From the NCBI GenBank assembly GCA_039030125.1, contig JBCCEV010000066.1, forward strand, positions 1-21,945: a stretch of 21,945 nucleotides of DNA, given 5' to 3'. How positions within the stretch are numbered: position 1 is the stretch's first letter; each line of letters starts with the position of its first letter. Made by a program: the position numbers and the translations under genes. The notes beneath the pieces are model-generated. The model was given only the letters and a program-made list of their open reading frames with translations, was not told the origin of the DNA and made no database searches. This DNA is from JBCCEV01 sp039030125 (GTDB lineage: Bacteria; Pseudomonadota; Gammaproteobacteria; Ga0077536). Below, one piece after another: positions 16,382 to 21,945 of this stretch.

Positions 16382-17376
16382 AATTTGGTTTGTGGTACTC
16401 ATTTAGAAACCCAGAACAATGGCGGATCCCCTACGTTGACTTGTATCGCCAACACCTGGAACAAATTGAATGGGCCGAGACGATTGGCTACGACGACGTG
16501 TGGCTAACCGAGCACCATTTCTGTGACGACGGGCACGCACCATCGATTTTGCCGTTAGCCGCAGCGGTTGCCGTGAGAACGCAAAGAATCAGGATCGGCA
16601 CCAGCGTTCTGTTGCTGCCGTTGCATCACGCGGTACGAGTCGCCGAGGATGTCGCGACGATCGACATTCTCTCCGGCGGTCGATTCGAACTTGGTGTGGG
16701 CGTTGGCTACCGGCCGCAAGAATTTAGCGGTCTCGACTTCAATCCCGCCGATCGTGCATCGCTAACGGACGAGGGGTTGGCAATCATCACACGTCTGCTG
16801 GATGGTGAAACGCTCGATTTCAAAGGCAAAAACTATGTGATTGAAGGGGCAAAGCTGGAACCCCCTGCCGTGCAACGCCCTCGCCCGCCGCTATGGGTTG
16901 GTGGGTTTGCCGCGGCCGCCGCCCGGCGCACGGCTCAATATGCCGACGGTTATATTGGCACCGGCGATATGGTCGAACAGGTAAAGCTCGTCGAATCGGC
17001 ATGGGCAAAGGCCGGCCGCGAGGGCAAGCCCAGGTTGGCCGGCGGACATTTTTGGCTCATCGTTGCCAAAGATCCCGAACGAACCTTCGAGGCGGTCGCA
17101 CCACACGTTCTTTATCAAATCCAAATCTACAACCAATGGCTCGCGGATGCCGGACAGGCGCTTTTTCCGCCGTGTCCGGACATCGCGGCGCTGCGGGATT
17201 TAGGCGTTCTTCAGGTGCTGCCGCCGAGCGCGGCGGTCGACTTAATTGGTTCCTATATAGAAAGCACGGGGATTGAGCGCTACTACAACTGGACGGTGCC
17301 GCCGGGTTATGCGGTCGAGAAAATGAATGAGCATCTGGCGCTGTTCGCCGAGGAAGTGATCCCTCAACTGCGTTAA
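16378..17376 (+). CDS. Luciferase-like (LLM class) flavin-dependent monooxygenase
   Basis: A 332-residue TIM-barrel oxidoreductase of the bacterial luciferase superfamily, which uses reduced FMN or F420. Features include MKFGLWYSF at the first strand, ETIGYDDVWLTEHHF (34-48), RIRIGTSVLLLPLHHAVRVAED, LSGGRFELGVGVGY and RPPLWVGGFAAAAARRTAQYADG. It is coupled to the upstream ABC ATPase by a four-base overlap and has a good CAGGAG site seven bases before its ATG, so high expression with the transporter is expected. Known LLM enzymes oxidise alkanesulfonates, long-chain alkanes, or metal chelators such as NTA and EDTA. The substrate here cannot be named, but the link to a metal-complex importer points towards an imported ligand (inference). 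Confidence 0.88.
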   Translation: MKFGLWYSFRNPEQWRIPYVDLYRQHLEQIEWAETIGYDDVWLTEHHFCDDGHAPSILPLAAAVAVRTQRIRIGTSVLLLPLHHAVRVAEDVATIDILSGGRFELGVGVGYRPQEFSGLDFNPADRASLTDEGLAIITRLLDGETLDFKGKNYVIEGAKLEPPAVQRPRPPLWVGGFAAAAARRTAQYADGYIGTGDMVEQVKLVESAWAKAGREGKPRLAGGHFWLIVAKDPERTFEAVAPHVLYQIQIYNQWLADAGQALFPPCPDIAALRDLGVLQVLPPSAAVDLIGSYIESTGIERYYNWTVPPGYAVEKMNEHLALFAEEVIPQLR

Positions 17377-17401
17377 AAGAAAAACTCATATTCTTATTTC
17401 T

Positions 17402-17407
17402 TATAAT
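17402..17407 (+). promoter_or_regulatory. Candidate -10 box upstream of the cysH-like gene
   Basis: A perfect TATAAT in the AT-rich 93-bp gap between the flavin monooxygenase and the CysH-like gene. No good -35 stands 16-18 bases upstream, so activator dependence or chance is possible. The rest of the gap holds no obvious hairpin terminator. Confidence 0.35.
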
Positions 17408-17469
17408 AATTTATCTTTATATGACGTAGGAAGCCATAATCCGATAACCTAATCATTGGGATCCGGACT

Positions 17470-18150
17470 ATGGCAGCACGACCTTCGAGCGCGGCGATCG
17501 CTGCAGGCACGCAGACGCAAGCGGCTCGCCTGATTGAACCGCAAACCATAATCGCGCATGAGTTGGCCCACGCACATCGCCCCATTATCACGACCAACTT
17601 TAGACCCGGCGCGATTGTCCTTATCCACATGGTGGTGCAAGAGCGGGCCGATATTCCAGTCGTTTGGATTGATAGCGGATATAACCGGCCGGAAACCTAT
17701 CGTTACATCGAGCGGATGCGACATCGCCTCGATCTCAATCTCAAGACCTACCTACCGCGAAGAAGCAAGGCTCATCGAGATGCGCTCGACAACGCACGAA
17801 TACCCAATGTGGAAGACGACGACTTTGAGAAGTTCGCTGAAGAAGTAAAACTTGAACCCTTTGATCGCGCTCTACGGGAAATTACCCCTGACGTTTGGTT
17901 CACTGGGATCCGTGCCGATCAAAATCGTTTCCGACGCGAGTTGGGCGTGACCTCCGAAGGCCCGTACGGAATCAAGAAAGTCGCGCCATTACATCACTGG
18001 CATCCACGCGACCTTCACCGCTACCTGATAGTTCATGACCTGGAAGATAACTCTGAGTATTTTGATCCGACCAAGCCTGAGCCCCATCTTGAATGTGGTG
18101 TTCAACTGCTGGGAAAGCCAGGCTATTTTTCCAATGGAAGTGGGATCTAG
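17470..18150 (+). CDS. CysH-family (phosphoadenosine phosphosulfate reductase-like) protein
   Basis: A 226-residue member of the PAPS/APS reductase and PP-loop superfamily. Aligning features: PGAIVLIHMVV (46-56), the IPVVWIDSGYNRPETY strand (62-77), WFTGIRADQNRFRRE (143-157), KVAPLHHW (170-177) and the catalytic Cys in ECGVQ (Cys209). It lacks the CC and CxxC cluster ligands of iron-sulfur APS reductases. Compared with E. coli CysH (244 residues), the stretch before the Cys is about two dozen residues shorter and the conserved SVGDTHTT substrate-contact loop is missing, so a role in sulfate assimilation is uncertain. It stands alone, with no cysD, cysN, cysI or cysJ nearby. The ATG at 17470 follows GGA and has no strong ribosome site. 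Confidence 0.8.
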   Translation: MAARPSSAAIAAGTQTQAARLIEPQTIIAHELAHAHRPIITTNFRPGAIVLIHMVVQERADIPVVWIDSGYNRPETYRYIERMRHRLDLNLKTYLPRRSKAHRDALDNARIPNVEDDDFEKFAEEVKLEPFDRALREITPDVWFTGIRADQNRFRRELGVTSEGPYGIKKVAPLHHWHPRDLHRYLIVHDLEDNSEYFDPTKPEPHLECGVQLLGKPGYFSNGSGI

Positions 18151-18543
18151 AGGGGCGCTCGCCAGCCAGATCTGACCGAGCCCTTGTCCGCGTCCCGTCA
18201 GACTTGGTGGGTCGGTCGATCCAGTGTCTGCGCAACCGGAATGGCTTCCATGCCGGGGCCGACAATGGCAAGCAATCGTGTTCTAGCAGATCGCCTTGGG
18301 ATCCCCGTTGCCCGCGCGAGCGACCGAGAGAAAGCACGACGCTTCATAGTTTGCGATCGCGCCAGTTGCATTCGTTCTGCGTTAAGGTTTGCCAGTGTGA
18401 CTAGCAAGGCGGATTGGATGAGCGTAAAGGCGGAGGATTGCGCTATGCCGGTGGCGGTTGCTAGGCGCACTGATTCCACGAGTTCTTTACCGGCCGGCCT
18501 AAGGTTGTCGATTAAGCTTCGGGCCCCTCATCGCACTAGACAC
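18151..18543. other. Convergent intergenic region without a convincing gene
   Basis: 393 bp between the ends of the CysH-like gene and the acetoacetyl-CoA synthetase gene, which face each other. Frames on both strands stay open for up to ~95 codons (for example minus strand 18479-18198), but the translations are low-complexity, rich in Arg, Ala and Ser, lack a recognisable motif and have no ribosome site. No hairpin with a T tract was found to act as terminator. It may be spacer or a decayed gene. Confidence 0.5.
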
Positions 18544-20490
18544 TCATTCCGCCAGCTCTTGACGCTGTTTGAAATCGGCGAAGGCCTCGGGATTCGCTAT
18601 TGCCTCCGCGTTTTTCACCTCGCGCCCATGCACGACATCCCGGATCGCCAATTCCGTCAATTTGCCCGACCGCGTCCGTGGGATGTCTCTGACTTGCAAG
18701 ATTTTGGCCGGCACATGTCGGGGGCTCGCGCCTTTGCGTATTTCGCGTTTCAATCGTTCAGTGAGGTCGACATCAAGATCGACACCACTTTGCAGCACCA
18801 CGAACAAGACGACACGCGTGTCGCCCTGCCACTCTTGCCCGATAGCAACGCATTCAAGCACTTCGTCGAACACTTCAACCTGGCGATAAATCTCAGCAGT
18901 CCCAATGCGCACCCCGCCAGGATTGAGCGTCGCGTCAGAGCGGCCGTAGAAGATGAAACCCCCTGAGGGTGTAACTTCCGCATAATCGCCCTGCGCCCAG
19001 GTCCCCTCAAACCGTTCAAAGTAGGCAGCTCTAAAACGCGTGCCGTCTTCGTCGCGCCAGAAACCCACCGGCATCGAAGGAAAGGGCTGGGTGCACACCA
19101 GCTCGCCTTTTTCAGCGGTCACCGCCTCGCCTTGGTCATTCCAGACATCCGTCGCCATACCCAATGCCCGGCACTGAAGCTCACCACGATGGACCGGGCC
19201 TGTGGGGTTGCCGCCGACAAAACAGCCGATGATATCCGTGCCGCCCGAAATCGAACTCAAACAAACATCGCTCTTAATCGATTGATAGACGAAATCAAAC
19301 CCCTCGGGAGGCAGCACCGATCCGGTTGACAGGATTTGCCTGACGTTTGAGAGCGAGTAATGGTCCGCGGGCTTGAGACCGTATTTTTCAACGGCCTGGA
19401 TAAACTTCGCGGAGATGCCGAAATGGGTACAGGCCTGCTGTTCGGCAAAATCAAAAAGTGTCAGTCCGTCGGGATAAAACGGCGAACCATCGTAAAGCAG
19501 CGCACTCGCCTCGCTTGCCAACACCGAGGCCAACCAATTCCACATCATCCAGCCGCAGGTCGTGAAATAGAACAAGCGATCATCACGCCGGATATCGCAA
19601 TGCAGTCGATGTTCTTTGAGATGCTGCAGTAAGGTGCCACCGGCACTGTGAACGATACACTTGGGTTTGCCGGTGGTACCGCTTGAAAACAGAATATAGA
19701 GCGGATGATTGAAACGTACCTGCTCGAACTCAAAATCGGCAGCTCGCTCGGAGCCTAAGAAGTCCTCAAACCCAATCGCCCCGGCAATTTGGCCGGCGCC
19801 GCGAAAATTAATCTCGACGATATGCTTCACACTCGATAATTGTGCCGCAACGTTCTGGACCTTGGTGCTGATATCCAGCGTTTTACCGTTATAGTCGTAG
19901 CCGTTCACCGCAAACAGCGCGCTGGGCTCAATCTGCTCAAAACGATCAAGGATCCCCTGCTCGCCAAAATCAGGAGAGCAAGACGACCACACCGCTCCAA
20001 TTGATGCCGCGCCGAGCATAGCGACGATAGCTTGGGGAATGTTTGCTGTGATCGCCGCAACGCGATCGCCCTTACGAATGCCGAGGTCGCGCATGGCCGT
20101 GGCTGCCCTTGCCGCTCTCGAATACAACTCGCCGTAGGTCAAAGACACGGTTAGGCCATCCTCGCCTCGGAAAATGAGCGCGACCCCATCGTCACGGCGG
20201 CGCAAGAGATTCTGCGCGAAATTAAGCCGTGCTTGTGGAAAAAATTGGGCGCCGGGCATGCGATCGAAATGTTTAATCACGGTAGTACCGCGCTCGGCGG
20301 CAATCACCCCGGTGAAGTCCCAAACCAGCGACCAAAACGACTCTGGGTTGTTAATCGACCACTCATGCAACGTCGAATAATCACCACAACGCACGGCGTG
20401 GCGGTTTTCCACTTCAGTCATGAAGCGAGCGAGGTTGGTGGAGCGCGAGCGTTCTTTTGAAGGGGTCCAAAGAGCAATGGGATCAGTCAT
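18544..20490 (-). CDS. aacS: Acetoacetyl-CoA synthetase (acetoacetate-CoA ligase)
   Basis: Activates acetoacetate to acetoacetyl-CoA with ATP and CoA. The 648-residue length suits the AACS branch of the adenylate-forming (ANL) family. Motifs include the N-terminal LWTPSKE and RLNFAQNLLRR, the phosphate-binding loop FSSGTTGKPK, GGTDIIGCF and the adenylation-site Lys in TRSGKL near the C-terminus. The AACS-like segments CGWMMWNWLASVLASEA and FGISAKFI separate it from acetyl-CoA synthetase. It starts one base inside the stop of the upstream glutathione-transferase gene (TAATG), so the two are coupled. Acetoacetate is released by tyrosine degradation, ketone-body use or certain ring and side-chain breakdown routes. 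Confidence 0.93.
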   Translation of the reverse strand: MTDPIALWTPSKERSRSTNLARFMTEVENRHAVRCGDYSTLHEWSINNPESFWSLVWDFTGVIAAERGTTVIKHFDRMPGAQFFPQARLNFAQNLLRRRDDGVALIFRGEDGLTVSLTYGELYSRAARAATAMRDLGIRKGDRVAAITANIPQAIVAMLGAASIGAVWSSCSPDFGEQGILDRFEQIEPSALFAVNGYDYNGKTLDISTKVQNVAAQLSSVKHIVEINFRGAGQIAGAIGFEDFLGSERAADFEFEQVRFNHPLYILFSSGTTGKPKCIVHSAGGTLLQHLKEHRLHCDIRRDDRLFYFTTCGWMMWNWLASVLASEASALLYDGSPFYPDGLTLFDFAEQQACTHFGISAKFIQAVEKYGLKPADHYSLSNVRQILSTGSVLPPEGFDFVYQSIKSDVCLSSISGGTDIIGCFVGGNPTGPVHRGELQCRALGMATDVWNDQGEAVTAEKGELVCTQPFPSMPVGFWRDEDGTRFRAAYFERFEGTWAQGDYAEVTPSGGFIFYGRSDATLNPGGVRIGTAEIYRQVEVFDEVLECVAIGQEWQGDTRVVLFVVLQSGVDLDVDLTERLKREIRKGASPRHVPAKILQVRDIPRTRSGKLTELAIRDVVHGREVKNAEAIANPEAFADFKQRQELAE

Positions 20491-21113
20491 TAGTCGTCAT
20501 ATCCAAACGCAGGTATTTCATGGCAGGCTTGCTCGATATCGAGCAGACAGGGAAACTCATCAGTATCGACACCGACCCGGCGCGCGGCTTCCAGCGCCGG
20601 CACGATGCAGATATCGGCAATGCTAACCGCATCACCAAGAGCAAATCGCCGGCGGGCGCGATCGGCTGCAAGTAATAACTCAAGTGCATCAAACGCATCC
20701 ATCCACCAGTGATGATGCCAGCGGACCAGCGCGCCGGTATCGATGTTAAATACTTCCTTGGCATAGCGGCCAACGCGCCGGCTCAGTAGCGAGTGAGCGT
20801 CCGCCACCATTAAGCACGCGTACTGGCGAGCCTTGGCGCGCTCCGCATAGTGATCGGGCATCAACTTTGGTCCAGCAAATTTATCATCGATGTACTCGAG
20901 GATTGCTAGCGATTGGGAAAGCCAGACGTCGCCGTCGGCGAATACCGGAACCAGCCCTTGCGGGTTAATGGTACGAAATTCTGCTTCATCGACCTCGGCG
21001 CCCGAACCGGCGCTAGAAACTTCAACGAGCGAAAATGAGACCGATTTGTAAGCTAGCGCAATCGCGACGCGTCGCACCGATGGCGATTGGAGATTTCCGT
21101 ATAACTCATACAC
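20490..21113 (-). CDS. Zeta-like glutathione S-transferase (maleylacetoacetate isomerase family), catalytic Cys absent
   Basis: A 207-residue protein aligning along its length to maleylacetoacetate isomerase: NPQGLVPVFADGDVWLSQSLAI in the thioredoxin-like domain, then AERAKARQYACLMVADAHSLL and FALGDAVSIADICIVPALEAARR in the helical domain. Family enzymes convert maleylacetoacetate to fumarylacetoacetate using glutathione. The N-terminal SSC motif instead reads SPS (10-12), replacing the key Cys with Ser, so it may be a conjugating or peroxidase GST. The GTG at 21113 is the only plausible start: an in-frame TGA, which is the stop of the ferredoxin gene, lies 18 bases upstream. It is followed directly by acetoacetyl-CoA synthetase. 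Confidence 0.8.
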   Translation of the reverse strand: MYELYGNLQSPSVRRVAIALAYKSVSFSLVEVSSAGSGAEVDEAEFRTINPQGLVPVFADGDVWLSQSLAILEYIDDKFAGPKLMPDHYAERAKARQYACLMVADAHSLLSRRVGRYAKEVFNIDTGALVRWHHHWWMDAFDALELLLAADRARRRFALGDAVSIADICIVPALEAARRVGVDTDEFPCLLDIEQACHEIPAFGYDD

Positions 21114-21131
21114 GCGAGCGCCGCATTGGTC

Positions 21132-21452
21132 TCAACCATCATTCTGGGCAATCTGAATGATCAGGCCGTCCATCTCGTCTGTGATCTCAATCTGACAGCT
21201 CAACCGGCTTCGCTCTTGCCTTTCTAGGGCGAGGTCGAGAGTCGAGTCTTCAATGTCGTTCGGTGGGCCAACTTGCTCCCACCAGTCACTACCGACGTAG
21301 CAGTGACATGTACTGCATGCACAGCTACCGCCGCAAATCGCAAGTATTCCTGGCACACCATGTTTTATCGCGCCCTCCATCACAGACATCCCCGCCTCGA
21401 CCTCGTGAGCATGCTCGTTGCCATCGAGGTCGATAAATGTGATCTGCGGCAT
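21132..21452 (-). CDS. [2Fe-2S] ferredoxin (adrenodoxin/putidaredoxin type)
   Basis: A 106-residue electron carrier. The cluster ligands are Cys40, Cys46, Cys49 and Cys86, in the pattern C-x5-C-x2-C-x36-C diagnostic of vertebrate-type ferredoxins; Cys44 and Cys51 are extra. These proteins pass electrons from an NAD(P)H-dependent ferredoxin reductase to cytochrome P450 or other oxygenases, and also serve iron-sulfur assembly (Isc Fdx). The acidic surface (DLALERQE and ITDEMDG) is normal. Its neighbour upstream is a ferredoxin reductase, so the pair is an oxygenase-type chain and not the isc operon form. ATG 21452 was chosen because GGAGG stands eight bases before it; a GTG at 21461 overlaps that site. 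Confidence 0.93.
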   Translation of the reverse strand: MPQITFIDLDGNEHAHEVEAGMSVMEGAIKHGVPGILAICGGSCACSTCHCYVGSDWWEQVGPPNDIEDSTLDLALERQERSRLSCQIEITDEMDGLIIQIAQNDG

Positions 21453-21460
21453 TTCCTGCA

Positions 21461-21465
21461 CCTCC
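21461..21465 (-). promoter_or_regulatory. Ribosome binding site of the ferredoxin gene
   Basis: GGAGG on the minus strand, eight bases before the ATG at 21452. It decides against the in-frame GTG at 21461. Confidence 0.75.
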
Positions 21466-21483
21466 CCGTTAACAGACCCGGTG

Positions 21484-21945
21484 TTATTGCAAGAGTGATT
21501 TTAGATTAAATTCCTCGTCCTGGGCTTGAGCTTGGGTGATAGCGACGTTTTTCGTTAAAAGCCGGCGAACGGCCATATGATCGGCAGGCTTGTTGACAGA
21601 ATCCGCTCCGCACAGACGCCCGCCGGTGAAGTAAAAGACCGAAAACGAGCCGCTACTGGGGTCGCCGCGCAAGATTTCTTCTTCAGCGCCGTCATTGACG
21701 CCCGCTATCTGTAGCTTGGCTTCATACTGATCCGACCAAAACCACGGCACCGCTTCGTAAGCTTGTTCAATATCTAACAATGCCATGGCCGCGCTCTTCG
21801 CTTGGTCGATTGCATTTTGAACCGACTCCAAGCGCAAGCGCCGTCCCGCCGCTTTACATGGATGATTGGTGCAATCGCCTACCGCGACAATGGCCGGATC
21901 AGAGGTGCGGCCAAACTCATCGACAATAATTCCGTTGTCGCAGGC
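21484..21945 (-). CDS. Ferredoxin reductase, C-terminal part (putidaredoxin-reductase type; 5' end outside window)
   Basis: The visible 153 residues belong to a FAD/NAD(P)H-dependent ferredoxin reductase. The frame runs into the window edge, so the N-terminal FAD and NAD domains are missing. Seen motifs: GIIVDEFGRTSDPAIVAVGDCT, the conserved FAD-contacting GD motif, then RLESVQNAIDQAK and VPWFWSDQYEAKLQIAG, all standard for the C-terminal dimerisation domain of putidaredoxin and related reductases. It would reduce the ferredoxin encoded 31 bases downstream with NAD(P)H. The pair probably serves a P450 or other oxygenase encoded beyond the right edge (inference). Confidence 0.92.
   Translation of the reverse strand, partial: ACDNGIIVDEFGRTSDPAIVAVGDCTNHPCKAAGRRLRLESVQNAIDQAKSAAMALLDIEQAYEAVPWFWSDQYEAKLQIAGVNDGAEEEILRGDPSSGSFSVFYFTGGRLCGADSVNKPADHMAVRRLLTKNVAITQAQAQDEEFNLKSLLQ

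Noticed and set aside
18184..18966. A 260-codon plus-strand frame
   Set aside because: Most of it is antisense to the acetoacetyl-CoA synthetase gene, whose protein family is certain. The translated peptide has no recognisable motif and no ribosome site.
1..21945. CRISPR arrays, tRNA or rRNA genes and insertion sequences
   Set aside because: No repeated spacer pattern, cloverleaf, rRNA motif, transposase or terminal inverted repeats were seen by eye; covariance-model and IS searches were not possible.

Overview
The window looks like a chromosomal stretch from a free-living proteobacterium, most likely an uncultured aquatic gammaproteobacterium. This is inferred from gene content: AceK next to isocitrate dehydrogenase, a full-length Lhr helicase, AroF/G/H-type DAHP synthase, a GarK/GlxK-type glycerate kinase and acetoacetyl-CoA synthetase. 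Coding is dense, with many 1-8 base overlaps, and GTG and TTG starts are frequent. I see no rRNA, tRNA, CRISPR array, integrase or insertion sequence.

Layout. 1-316: the 3' end of a gene ending in an FHA domain (plus). 313-7461 (minus): lhr, glycerate kinase, a HipB-like repressor and a HipA-family protein whose phosphotransfer residues are replaced. 7536-8632 (plus): a short TrmO-like tRNA methyltransferase and a secreted IalB-family protein. 8536-9438 (minus): a Rossmann/SDR protein whose 3' end overlaps the IalB gene. 9553-12630 (plus): icd followed directly by aceK, the kinase/phosphatase of Icd. 12711-17376 (plus): a tightly packed run of DAHP synthase, periplasmic binding protein, FecCD/BtuC-type permease, ABC ATPase and luciferase-like flavin monooxygenase. 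17470-18150 (plus): a divergent CysH-family protein behind an AT-rich leader. 18151-18543: a convergent gap with no convincing gene. 18544-21945 (minus): ferredoxin reductase (cut by the edge), [2Fe-2S] ferredoxin, a zeta-like glutathione transferase and acetoacetyl-CoA synthetase.

How the genes may work together. Icd and AceK form a substrate-regulator pair at the TCA/glyoxylate branch point; the Icd serine modified by AceK is present (Ser111). The binding protein, permease and ATPase form a complete importer for a metal complex or corrinoid, and the coupled flavin monooxygenase suggests that the imported ligand is processed after uptake (inference). The ferredoxin and reductase are an electron-transfer pair of the kind that feeds a P450 or other oxygenase. 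With acetoacetyl-CoA synthetase downstream, they suggest a catabolic operon whose terminal oxygenase lies outside the window (inference).

The observations most worth following are the intact but apparently catalytically dead HipA beside HipB, the importer-monooxygenase operon, and the divergent CysH.
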